Counted from the stretch's first letter, positions 1-5,711 are shown. The stretch: DNA of 7,878 nucleotides from JBFKAV01 sp041621405 (GCA_041621405.1 JBFKAV010000155.1:1-7878), one strand, 5' to 3'. The notes: a model not told the origin generated them from the letters alone. Numbers and translations are program-made.

Positions 1-137
1 AGGATCTGCAACGTTACCGTCTTGCCGGTGCCGGTGGCGCCGGCAACGAGCCCGTGGCGGTTGCCGTACTTCAGGAGGAGGTGCTGCGGAAGCGCGTAAT
101 CTTCTCCGCCGCCGCCCACGAATATCCGGTCGTCCAT
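1..137 (-). CDS. HerA-like (DUF853 family) ATPase, N-terminal fragment
   Basis: Only the first 45 codons are in the window; the rest lies beyond the left edge. The ATG (complement of 135-137) is preceded by a GGAG at 145-148 at good spacing. The N-terminus has a glycine-rich stretch (VGGGG, residues 7-11), then LPQHLLLKYGNRHGLVAG leading into a Walker A motif GATGTGKT at residues 33-40. This arrangement, with the P-loop only about 33 residues from the start, is typical of the DUF853/helicase HerA-like proteins common in Rhodobacteraceae. These are P-loop ATPases of the FtsK/HerA superfamily, probably hexameric and cytoplasmic, whose physiological role is poorly known. Walker B and everything C-terminal are not visible, so other FtsK/HerA-type ATPases cannot be excluded. 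Confidence 0.8.
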   Translation of the reverse strand, partial: MDDRIFVGGGGEDYALPQHLLLKYGNRHGLVAGATGTGKTVTLQI

Positions 138-163
138 TGAATTCTCCACTAGCTGTCGTGGCG

Positions 164-192
164 ACAATACATCCTTAACCAATATCTGCCAG
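164..192 (-). promoter_or_regulatory. Possible sigma70 promoter for the HerA-like gene
   Basis: Read on the minus strand there is CTGGCA (187-192), a 17-base spacer and TATTGT (164-169), each matching four of six consensus bases, about 26 bases before the ATG. A short dyad, TGTCG-TGG-CGACA (154-166), overlaps the downstream edge and could be an operator. The call rests on motif matching only. Confidence 0.3.
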
Positions 193-197
193 AGTCG

Positions 198-283
198 ATC
201 CGTCCGGGCATTCGCCGCTCTCGGGCGGCACCTGGCGGACTTCCTCCCTGTCGGACTGGCCGCGCCTTTGGCGCGGCCTTTTT
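198..283 (+). ncRNA. Candidate small RNA 1, ending at a strong intrinsic terminator
   Basis: A perfect terminator at 258-283 on the plus strand has no plus-strand coding sequence in front of it. The region 138-257 has no ATG, and the only GTG opens a reading frame of six codons. The natural explanation is a non-coding RNA. Its visible structure is a two-part stem-loop (GTCCG 202-206 with CGGAC 236-240, enclosing GCCGC 214-218 with GCGGC 225-229), an unpaired linker CTTCCTCCCTG, and the terminator stem. The CCUCCC linker resembles the anti-Shine-Dalgarno loops of alphaproteobacterial CcsR/cuckoo-type sRNAs, but it lies between the hairpins rather than in a loop, so I do not assign it to that family. 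The 5' end is a guess because no convincing promoter was found. Bases 244-262 are complementary to candidate small RNA 2. Confidence 0.35.
258..283 (+). terminator. Rho-independent terminator
   Basis: A perfect 9-bp stem (258-266 with 270-278, GGCCGCGCC/GGCGCGGCC), a TTT loop and five T residues at 279-283. The opposite strand has no T-tract after the stem, so it works on the plus strand. It must end a transcript that begins within 138-257 or antisense inside the HerA-like gene. Confidence 0.8.
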
Positions 284-322
284 CGCTGCGTTCAAATCTC
301 CACATGTGCCATAAATTCCCTG

Positions 323-351
323 TTGACGCTTGCCTTTAAAGACCGTAGCGT
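323..351 (+). promoter_or_regulatory. Sigma70-type promoter for candidate small RNA 2
   Basis: TTGACG at 323-328 matches five of six -35 bases. A 17-base spacer and TAGCGT at 346-351 follow; the -10 is weak (three of six). Transcription would start near 357-359. The next downstream signal is a terminator at 404-427 with no reading frame between, which supports a short-RNA promoter. Alternatively it could drive a long, attenuated leader of the IalB-family gene at 564. Confidence 0.45.
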
Positions 352-357
352 CCGCCG

Positions 358-427
358 CAATAACTAAGTCGGCCAGTCCGACGGGGAGCAAAGATTAGGG
401 AAGAAGGGCCCGTTCGGGCCCTTTTTT
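358..427 (+). ncRNA. Candidate small RNA 2, about 70 nt
   Basis: The element is bounded by a promoter (323-351) and an intrinsic terminator (404-427). It has no start codon and so no open reading frame. The predicted RNA has a small 5' hairpin GTCGG-CCAGT-CCGAC (368-382), a purine-rich single-stranded stretch GGGGAGCAAAG, and the terminator stem. Bases 370-388 can pair over 19 positions with candidate RNA 1 (244-262), including that RNA's CUCCC motif and the first half of its terminator stem. It could act as a sponge or antisense partner in trans. It could also be the attenuated leader of the gene at 564. The start point is inferred from the promoter only. Confidence 0.4.
404..427 (+). terminator. 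Rho-independent terminator
   Basis: An 8-bp stem AAGGGCCC (404-411) with GGGCCCTT (416-423), a GTTC loop, and six T residues (422-427) running from the end of the stem. The minus strand lacks a comparable T-tract, so it acts on plus-strand transcripts. Confidence 0.8.
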
Positions 428-470
428 CATGTCGCAAGCATGCCCCGGCAAGGCTCCGCCGGTCGCGTCA

Positions 471-495
471 GTCGGCCCGGATTTCCGGGCCTGAC
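471..495. promoter_or_regulatory. GC-rich palindrome upstream of the IalB-family gene
   Basis: GGCCCGGA (474-481) and TCCGGGCC (484-491) form a perfect 8-bp dyad around TT. GTC/GAC arms (471-473, 493-495) extend it past one unpaired T. It ends 68 bases before the ATG at 564. No T-tract follows, so it is not a standard terminator. It may be an operator or a 5'-UTR hairpin. No other signal is evident between 428 and 563. Confidence 0.4.
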
Positions 496-563
496 AGCGG
501 CCGGAGCCCGTGATAAGGGAGCGCCCGAGCAGACCCACCCTTCACAGGACCACGAACTCCATC

Positions 564-1220
564 ATGCACCACAGCCTATTCGCCCTCGCCCTCCTCGCCG
601 CGCTCACCGCGCTACCCGCGGCAGCTCAGGAAACCCAGGCCCCGGCCGAGGGCCAGGCGCCCGCCGGGAGCGAACTCTCGATGGGCGAGCCGGTCTCGCC
701 CGATGGCAGCGCACTCGGCGCCCCCTACGTGAAGGCCGAGCACGGCGACTGGGACATCCGCTGCATCCGCACCGAAAGCGGCAACGATCCCTGCCAGCTC
801 TACCAGCTCCTGAACGACGAGCAGGGCAACGCGGTGGCCGAATTCACCCTCTTCCCGCTCATCCCCGCCCAGGGCGAGGCGGTGGCCGGCGGAAACATCA
901 TCAGCCCGCTCGAGACGCTGCTTCCCGAAGGCGTCACGCTGGCGGTCGACGGCAGCGAGGCGCGCCGGTTCCCGTTCCACTTCTGCACCGAGGTGGGCTG
1001 TGTCGCCCGGGTCGGCTACGCGGAAGCCGACATCGACCGCTTCAAGCGCGGCTCGGAGGCGATCGTCGGCATCGTCCCGGTGGTGGCGGCGAACCAGCGC
1101 ATCTCGCTCAAGATCTCGCTTTCGGGGTTCACGGCCGCCTGGGAGGCGCTGCTCGCCGAGGCAGCGGCGGCGGCCGAGGCCGCGGGTGGAGCTGAGGGCT
1201 CGACCACAAGCGGCAACTGA
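564..1220 (+). CDS. Invasion-associated locus B (IalB) family exported protein
   Basis: A protein of 218 residues. Residues 1-21 form a clear Sec signal peptide ending in PAAA|Q, so the mature protein is periplasmic or surface exposed. A low-complexity linker (22-56) precedes the IalB domain at about 57-193, which opens with the family-typical EHGDWDIRC and carries paired cysteines (C67/C77 and C141/C146 in HFCTEVGCVARVG) that probably form disulfides. A 25-residue Ala/Glu/Gly-rich tail follows. IalB was named in Bartonella for erythrocyte invasion, but homologues are widespread in free-living alphaproteobacteria and their molecular function is unknown. I chose ATG 564 because it starts the signal peptide exactly; an in-frame GTG at 510 would add 18 non-hydrophobic residues. 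The Shine-Dalgarno is weak (AGGA about 15 bases upstream). The gene stands alone and converges on the ketosynthase gene. Confidence 0.88.
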   Translation: MHHSLFALALLAALTALPAAAQETQAPAEGQAPAGSELSMGEPVSPDGSALGAPYVKAEHGDWDIRCIRTESGNDPCQLYQLLNDEQGNAVAEFTLFPLIPAQGEAVAGGNIISPLETLLPEGVTLAVDGSEARRFPFHFCTEVGCVARVGYAEADIDRFKRGSEAIVGIVPVVAANQRISLKISLSGFTAAWEALLAEAAAAAEAAGGAEGSTTSGN

Positions 1221-1231
1221 GCCGACGGGCC

Positions 1232-1258
1232 AGGCGCGGCCCCACCGGGGGCGCGCCT
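1232..1258. terminator. Hairpin between convergent genes, possible bidirectional terminator
   Basis: AGGCGCG (1232-1238) pairs with CGCGCCT (1252-1258), and inside it CCCC (1240-1243) pairs with GGGG (1247-1250) around ACC, with one G/G mismatch. It fills most of the 37-base gap between the two convergent stop codons. Neither strand has a T-tract after the stem, so intrinsic termination is uncertain. Confidence 0.4.
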
Positions 1259-2466
1259 CACGCCCGCTTCAGTGCGATCACAGCGTTCAGGCCGCCGAAT
1301 GCGAAGGCGTTCGACAGAACCGCGCTCACCTTCGCCTCGCGCGCGATGTTGGGCACGACGTCGAGCGCACATTCGGGATCGGGCTCCTCGTAGCCGATGG
1401 TCGGCGCGATCACGCCGTCGCGGAGCGCCATGATGCAGGCCAGGAGCTCCACCGCCCCGGTGCCGCCGATCAGGTGGCCATGCATCGATTTCGTCGATGA
1501 GATCATCAGACGGTCGGCATGATGCCCGAAGGCGTGCGCCACCGCCGCGCACTCGGTCTTGTCGTTCGCCGCGGTGCCGGTGCCGTGGGCGTTGATGTAG
1601 CCCACGTCCTCGGGATTGAGCCGGGCGTCACTCAGAGCCCCGGTGATCGCCCGTTCGGCGCCCTGGGCCGAGGGCATGACGATGTCACCGGCGTCGGAGG
1701 TCATGGCGAAGCCAACAACCTCGGCCAGGATCTCCGCGCCGCGCTTGCGCGCGTGTTCCAGCTCCTCGAAGACGAAGACCGCCGCGCCCTCACCCTGGAC
1801 CATGCCGTTGCGATTGGCCGAGAACGGGCGGCAGGCGTCCTTCGACATCACGCGCAGGCCCTCCCAGGCCTTGACGCCGCCAAAGCAGAGCATCGATTCC
1901 GAGCCGCCGGTCAGCATCACCCGCGTGACCCCCGAGCGCACCAGCCAGAATGCCTGGCCCATGGCGTGGTTCGAGCTGGCGCAGGCGGTGGCCACGGTGA
2001 AGGAGGGGCCCTTGAGGTTCCACTCCATGCTCACGTGGGAGGCGGCCGCGTTGTTCATCAGCTTTGGCACGACGAAGGGATGGACCCGGTTCTTCCCCTC
2101 CTCGTAGACGCTGCGGTAGTTCTCGTCCCAGGTATTCACCCCGCCGCCGGCGGTGCCGAGCACCACGCCGGCCTCGGTTGAGATCTGGCCCTCGAAGCTG
2201 AGCCCCGACTGCTCGATGGCCTGGCGCGCCGCGAGCAGGGTGAACTGCGTGAACTTGTCGTAGAGCGAGACCTGCTGGCGGTTGAAATGCGCTTCGGGCT
2301 CCCAGCCATGGACCTGGGCCCCGATCCGGATTGCCAGTCGCTCGACGTCGCGGAAATCGAGCTCGGTGATGCCCAGGCGCCCCTCGCGGAAGGCGCTGCA
2401 GGTCTCGGCCACGTCGTGGCCGAGCGCGTTGATCGTGCCGGCCCCGGTTATGACGACGCGCTTCAT
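1258..2466 (-). CDS. Beta-ketoacyl-ACP synthase (KAS II/FabF-like)
   Basis: 402 residues, the usual length of a FabF-type condensing enzyme. It would catalyse decarboxylative condensation of an acyl group with malonyl-ACP in the cytoplasm. The catalytic set is complete: nucleophile Cys162 in ATACASS, His294 in NAHGTGT, and Lys326 plus His331 in SSTKSMHGHLIGGTGAVE. The C-terminal glycine loop reads SNAFAFGGLNA rather than the commoner S(F/M)GFGGTN. The thiolase fold starts at the first residues (MKRVVITGAG). The gene is last in the operon and its ATG overlaps the TGA of the carrier protein by four bases. There is no purine-rich Shine-Dalgarno upstream, so translation is probably coupled to the carrier protein. 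The context suggests a specialised elongation enzyme working on the adjacent carrier protein rather than the main FabF. The acyl product is unknown, and polyketide-like chemistry cannot be excluded from sequence alone. Confidence 0.9.
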   Translation of the reverse strand: MKRVVITGAGTINALGHDVAETCSAFREGRLGITELDFRDVERLAIRIGAQVHGWEPEAHFNRQQVSLYDKFTQFTLLAARQAIEQSGLSFEGQISTEAGVVLGTAGGGVNTWDENYRSVYEEGKNRVHPFVVPKLMNNAAASHVSMEWNLKGPSFTVATACASSNHAMGQAFWLVRSGVTRVMLTGGSESMLCFGGVKAWEGLRVMSKDACRPFSANRNGMVQGEGAAVFVFEELEHARKRGAEILAEVVGFAMTSDAGDIVMPSAQGAERAITGALSDARLNPEDVGYINAHGTGTAANDKTECAAVAHAFGHHADRLMISSTKSMHGHLIGGTGAVELLACIMALRDGVIAPTIGYEEPDPECALDVVPNIAREAKVSAVLSNAFAFGGLNAVIALKRA

Positions 2467-2729
2467 GCGTGCTGGGAGGCCACGAGCCGTTCAACCGCGT
2501 TCACGATCGCCGCAACCGAGGAGATGTCGAACTCGCTTTCGCCGGGGTTGTTCGCGTTGAACGGCACCTGGATGTCGAACGCCTCCTCGATGGAGAAGAT
2601 CGATTCGACGAGGCCGAGGCTGTCGATCCCGAGCTCCTCGAGAGTCGAGTCCAGCCTGACGTCGGAGACCTCGAGCACCGCCTGCTCGGCAATGATCCGG
2701 ATCACCCTGTCCTTCACGCTCTCGGCCAT
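2463..2729 (-). CDS. Acyl carrier protein, dedicated type
   Basis: 88 residues from ATG 2729. The phosphopantetheine attachment site is Ser37 in EELGIDSLGLVESIF, at the position expected for ACPs, and helix II follows with acidic residues (VESIFSIEEAF). Between helix II and helix III is a stretch, FNANNPGESEFDIS, longer than in FabD/FabF-type AcpP. Rhizobial AcpXL, which carries very long chains to lipid A, also has an insertion here but with a different sequence, so I do not call it AcpXL. An in-frame GTG at 2762, directly after the lpxD stop, would add 11 residues; ATG 2729 has AGGA at 2738-2741 and gives the normal ACP start. The gene lies 33 bases after lpxD and overlaps the ketosynthase by four bases (ATGA). 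It probably loads or elongates the acyl chain used by a neighbouring enzyme. Confidence 0.92.
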   Translation of the reverse strand: MAESVKDRVIRIIAEQAVLEVSDVRLDSTLEELGIDSLGLVESIFSIEEAFDIQVPFNANNPGESEFDISSVAAIVNAVERLVASQHA

Positions 2730-2762
2730 GGATCCCGTCCTGCCCTGGTTTCGGCCGGACAC

Positions 2763-3854
2763 TTAGTCCCTCCCGCCGCCCTTTGAAACCGCTTTTTGCA
2801 GGGCGGCGACAGCGGCGGCGAGGCGCGGCAGACGGCGGAGCGCCTTCTGGATCTCCACGTGCGTCTCCATCTTCACGGCCGGGTAGCCGAGGAGCACCCG
2901 GCCCGCCGGCGCATTGGTGAAGATCTTGGTGCCGCCGCCGGCAATCACGTCGTCGCCGACGAAGATGTTGTCGTTGACGCCTGTCTGCCCGGCCAGAACG
3001 ACGCGGTCGCCTATCTTCGCCGAGCCTGCGATCCCCACCTGACCGCAGAGCAGGCAATCCTCGCCGATCTCGACGTTGTGGCCGACCTGCACCAGGTTAT
3101 CGAGCTTGGTTCCCCGCCCGATCCGGGTGGCGCGGATCGTGCCCCGGTCGATCGTGGTGTTGGCCCCCACTTCCACGTCGTCGCCGATCTCGACGGTGCC
3201 GAGCGAATGGATGCGGTGCCAGCGTTGCTCGCGGATTTTCTCGCGCTGGCCCAGCGTCTCGCGGATCTCCTCGACGCCCGATTTCTCCTCGGTGACGAAG
3301 GAAAACCCGTCCGCGCCGACCACCGCGCCCGGCTGGGCAATGAAGCGGTCGCCGATCACCACGCCATGGCCGATCCTGACGCCCGCGTGGATCAGCGCCT
3401 CGGCCCCGATCCGCGCGCCCGCGCCGATGCTGGCATGCGCCCCGATCCGTGCGCCCGGTCCGATCTCTGCGCCTGGCCCGATGGCCACGTAGGGCCCGAT
3501 CGCGGCGCCAGGGCTGAGCCCGGCGGAGGGGTCAACGGCGGCCGTAGGATGGATGCCGGGTGCGATCTGAGGGCCCTGGTCGAAGGCCCGGGTGATGCCC
3601 GCCATCGCCAGCCGCGGTCGCGCCACGAAGATCGCGGCCTCAAGACCAAGCGATGGCCAGTCGGCCCCGTCCCAGAGTACGGCGGCGCGGGCCCGACCCT
3701 GGGACACGGCTTCCGCGAACTTCGCACTCATTGCCAGCGCCAGATCCTCAGGCCCCGCCTGCGCCGGCTCGGCCGCCCGCACGACCTCGACCGCCCCATC
3801 CCCTTCGTACCGCGCACCAATTGCGGCGGCGATGTCGGCGATCCTGTGGCGCAT
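2763..3854 (-). CDS. lpxD: UDP-3-O-acylglucosamine N-acyltransferase LpxD
   Basis: 363 residues. LpxD transfers a 3-hydroxyacyl chain from ACP to UDP-3-O-acylglucosamine, the third step of lipid A synthesis, in the cytoplasm. The N-terminal uridine-binding domain (about 1-100) is followed by a left-handed beta-helix of hexapeptide repeats (about 101-320, e.g. IGPGARIGAHASIGAGARIG) and a C-terminal helical tail (METHVEIQKALRRLPRL). The catalytic base is His259 in NLVQVGHN, and GADGFSF (180-186) is the usual conserved loop. Residues about 187-220 form an insertion (EEKSGVEEIRETLGQREKIR) that makes the protein about 20 residues longer than E. coli LpxD. ATG 3854 has GGAGGG four bases upstream; upstream starts would add a non-conserved extension. 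As far as I recall, Rhodobacteraceae often lack lpxD in the bamA-fabZ-lpxA-lpxB cluster, so this may be the only copy. Confidence 0.93.
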   Translation of the reverse strand: MRHRIADIAAAIGARYEGDGAVEVVRAAEPAQAGPEDLALAMSAKFAEAVSQGRARAAVLWDGADWPSLGLEAAIFVARPRLAMAGITRAFDQGPQIAPGIHPTAAVDPSAGLSPGAAIGPYVAIGPGAEIGPGARIGAHASIGAGARIGAEALIHAGVRIGHGVVIGDRFIAQPGAVVGADGFSFVTEEKSGVEEIRETLGQREKIREQRWHRIHSLGTVEIGDDVEVGANTTIDRGTIRATRIGRGTKLDNLVQVGHNVEIGEDCLLCGQVGIAGSAKIGDRVVLAGQTGVNDNIFVGDDVIAGGGTKIFTNAPAGRVLLGYPAVKMETHVEIQKALRRLPRLAAAVAALQKAVSKGGGRD

Positions 3855-3897
3855 GCAACCCTCCGCCCGGGCGAGATCCGGACTTTGCCCGAGGGAT

Positions 3898-5505
3898 TTA
3901 GCCCTCCGCACCCGGAAACGCCACCCCGGCCTCCAGCAGAGCCGAGAAGAGGCGCGCGTCGCGCTCGTAGATGTCGCGGCGGTACTGCATCTCGCCGTCG
4001 GCGCCGATGAAGGCGGTGAAGTAGACGAGGTGCACCGGCACGTGCTCCTCGATGTCGACCCGGATCTGCCGGCCGATGTTCACCAGGCCGTCGAAATAGG
4101 GCTTGGGATCCGCCATCTGTCGCGAGAGCAGCAGGTAGGCGAATTCGAAGGGATCGTTCAGCCGGATGCAGCCCGAGGAATAGTCGCGCTGCTCGCGCGA
4201 GAAAAGCGTTCTCTGCGGGGTGTCGTGCAGGTAGATCGCGTACGGGTTGGGGAACATGAACTTGACCCGCCCGAGGGCGTTCTGGCCGCCCGGAGGTTGG
4301 CGCACGGTGAAGGGGAAATTGCGCTCAGAATACCGCGAGAAGTCGATCGCCTCGCGCGGCACCACCCGGCCGCGGCTGTCGATGATCTGCAGGTAGCTGG
4401 CCGCGTGGCGGTTGTTGCGCATCCTGGGCAGGTAGTCGCGCCCCAGGATCGAGCGCGGCACCGTCCAGTCGGGGTTGATCTCCATGTACTCCATTTCGTC
4501 GGAGAACTCGTACGAGCGCTTGTCCGCCCGCCGCTCGCCCACCACGGTGCGAGTCTCGAAGACGACCTTGCCGTCGTCGACGACGCGCGCATGGAAATCG
4601 GGCAGGTTCACCCAGATGTGCCGTGCGCCGAGGCCGCCTTCCATGTTCATCCAGCGCTCGCGCTCGAGCGCCACGATCACGGATTTCAGACGCTCTCCGG
4701 CCGGCACGTTGATCTCTGCCAAGGTGGCGCGGCCGGCGATGCCATCCTCCTCGATCCCGTGTGAGGCCTGGAACGCGCGCACCGCAGCCTCGATCTCGCG
4801 GTCGTAGATGGAGGTGGCCGAGCGGCCCAGGTAGCCCATGGCGGCAAGCCGATTGCGCAGCGCCACCACTGCCGCGCCGCTGTCGCCCGGCTCCAGCGCC
4901 GTCACAGGAACCGGCTCGCCCCAGCCGCCCGCGGTGACCAGCCGTTCGAGCCGCGCCTTCTCACGCATGAGCCGCGCGTAGTGCGCCGAATGCGGCGCGA
5001 GCGACTTCAGGAACGCCAGCGGCTCGCCGGCCGCCGCGAAGGCGGCGAGGACCGTCCCCATGTCGCGGCGCGGCAGCTCGCGCTTGATCTCGGCCGGCAT
5101 GATCCGCGTCGGCTCCAGGGCGCCAGACTGGATGTCGCGCGCGTAGGACAGGAATAGCCGGGTCGTCTCGACCTCGAGCCGGCCAGCTTCGCGTTCGCCC
5201 CGCGCCGAACGGAATGCCGCGATCACGGTCTCGGGCCGGTACCGGCTCGAAGGCAGCCCGTGCGCATCGGCCTGCGACAGCACCGTCAAGAGCGCCTCGC
5301 GCCGCGCTGCCCCACCCTCGCCGGTCCAGAGCGGCTCGTAGCTGCGGCCGCGGTAGAATTCGGCAATCGCCGCGTCGGTAGACGCAACTTCCGCGATGGC
5401 CTGGTTGTAGCCAGTGAGCGCCGTCGCAAAGGTCGGCGTTGCGGCACACTGAAGCGAAATCACAAGCGCCGCAGCAAGGCAGCGGAAGCGGGCAGCGGGC
5501 GTCAT
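3898..5505 (-). CDS. L,D-transpeptidase of the YcbB (LdtD) type
   Basis: 535 residues. It should form 3-3 crosslinks between peptidoglycan stem peptides in the periplasm. Order of parts: signal peptide 1-28 (ending PTFA|TA), an N-terminal helical scaffold domain (about 30-200), a peptidoglycan-binding type 1 domain (about 203-266, LEPGDSGAAVVALRNRLAAM), and a YkuD catalytic domain (about 295-485). The catalytic signature is intact: His427 in YLHDTP and Cys446 in YSSGCIRLNDP. The domain order and length match E. coli YcbB (615 aa) better than the small YkuD enzymes. ATG 5505 is chosen because it starts the signal peptide and has GAGGAT four bases upstream; the frame stays open to 5625, but that extension is not signal-like. 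It is the first gene of the operon, 43 bases before lpxD, and faces a DUF882 peptidase across a structured intergenic region. Confidence 0.93.
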   Translation of the reverse strand: MTPAARFRCLAAALVISLQCAATPTFATALTGYNQAIAEVASTDAAIAEFYRGRSYEPLWTGEGGAARREALLTVLSQADAHGLPSSRYRPETVIAAFRSARGEREAGRLEVETTRLFLSYARDIQSGALEPTRIMPAEIKRELPRRDMGTVLAAFAAAGEPLAFLKSLAPHSAHYARLMREKARLERLVTAGGWGEPVPVTALEPGDSGAAVVALRNRLAAMGYLGRSATSIYDREIEAAVRAFQASHGIEEDGIAGRATLAEINVPAGERLKSVIVALERERWMNMEGGLGARHIWVNLPDFHARVVDDGKVVFETRTVVGERRADKRSYEFSDEMEYMEINPDWTVPRSILGRDYLPRMRNNRHAASYLQIIDSRGRVVPREAIDFSRYSERNFPFTVRQPPGGQNALGRVKFMFPNPYAIYLHDTPQRTLFSREQRDYSSGCIRLNDPFEFAYLLLSRQMADPKPYFDGLVNIGRQIRVDIEEHVPVHLVYFTAFIGADGEMQYRRDIYERDARLFSALLEAGVAFPGAEG

Positions 5506-5521
5506 CAAGATCCTCGTTACT

Positions 5522-5547
5522 TTTCCAGCAGAACGTTCTGAAGGAAA
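5522..5547. promoter_or_regulatory. Operator-like palindrome A, next to the L,D-transpeptidase start
   Basis: A perfect 12-bp palindrome CAGAACGTTCTG (5529-5540) is flanked symmetrically by TTTCC (5522-5526) and GGAAA (5543-5547). It lies 17-42 bases before the ATG at 5505, where a repressor could block initiation. A T-rich hexamer TTTATT on the minus strand (5546-5551) may be the -10, which would put the start site inside the palindrome. No convincing -35 was found. It does not fit the alphaproteobacterial LexA box (GAAC-N7-GAAC). Confidence 0.5.
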
Positions 5548-5590
5548 TAAAGTTTCTGCAAGTTCGGGGATTCTGTCCACACATTGCCGG

Positions 5591-5614
5591 AAAAAAAAGT
5601 CCGCCGACGCGGCG
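5591..5614 (-). terminator. Terminator-like hairpin with T8 upstream of the L,D-transpeptidase gene
   Basis: On the minus strand a 5-bp GC stem (CGCCG-CGT-CGGCG, 5614-5602) is followed by GAC and eight T residues (5598-5591). The stem is short but the T-tract is the longest in the window. It would stop minus-strand transcription coming from 5700 or beyond, so it may be an attenuator or may end a small RNA. It could also be a chance A/T tract within promoter DNA. Confidence 0.35.
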
Positions 5615-5646
5615 AGGTGTCGCATCTCTGCAACGCAGAAGCGCGC

Positions 5647-5699
5647 CGATGCCGTTCGCGAGGAATCGGCGAAAATCCGCGCAAATGCACGATGCCGTT
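5647..5699 (+). repeat. 10-bp direct repeat in the divergent intergenic region
   Basis: CGATGCCGTT occurs at 5647-5656 and 5690-5699, 43 bases apart (about four helical turns), in the same orientation. Related bases follow each copy (CGCGAGGAA and TCTCGGAAA). The spacing would suit cooperative binding of a dimer on one DNA face. The repeat is short, so the call is cautious. Confidence 0.4.
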
Positions 5700-5711
5700 T
5701 CTCGGAAACAA

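Larger units (their letters stand above)
244..388. repeat. Inverted repeat with 19-base arms, spanning a terminator and a promoter
   Basis: The arms are 244-262 and 370-388. The RNA strands pair at 18 Watson-Crick positions plus one G:U (249:383). The core, 13 bases GTCGGACTGGCCG at 250-262, is exactly complementary to 370-382. The 107-base spacer contains the U-tract half of terminator 1 and the promoter of candidate RNA 2. The left arm overlaps the 5' half of the terminator 1 stem (258-262). Confidence 0.85.

Noticed and set aside
175..182. TTAACCA sequences here and at 6437-6443 as CtrA half-sites
   Set aside because: Each is a single half-match without a properly spaced partner, and neither lies clearly in a promoter; this is too weak to call.
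149..391. 80-codon minus-strand frame in the left intergenic region
   Set aside because: The composition is not protein-like, no ribosome site is evident, and it runs antisense across both terminators and the promoter.
440..1195. 251-codon plus-strand frame overlapping the IalB-family gene
   Set aside because: Its Arg/Gly/Pro-rich translation is a frame shadow; the overlapping frame has a signal peptide and the IalB motifs.
3361..3540. Apparent tandem DNA repeat (GCCCCGATC-like units)
   Set aside because: It is the coding consequence of the LpxD hexapeptide beta-helix repeats, not an independent element.
2796..4010. 404-codon open frame on the plus strand opposite lpxD
   Set aside because: It is antisense to a clear LpxD with intact motifs. 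The translation is Asp/Ala/Arg/Gly-rich with no recognisable domain, the usual shadow of a high-GC gene.
3592..4764. 390-codon open frame on the plus strand opposite lpxD and the L,D-transpeptidase
   Set aside because: It crosses two well-supported genes on the other strand and has no domain or ribosome binding site; it is a GC-driven shadow.
5529..5540. LexA (SOS) box
   Set aside because: The alphaproteobacterial LexA site is a direct repeat GAAC-N7-GAAC or GTTC-N7-GTTC; here the half-sites are inverted with spacers of 0 and 2.
5506..5625. 40-residue N-terminal extension of the L,D-transpeptidase
   Set aside because: It would run through palindrome A, ahead of a perfect signal peptide and ribosome site at 5505.
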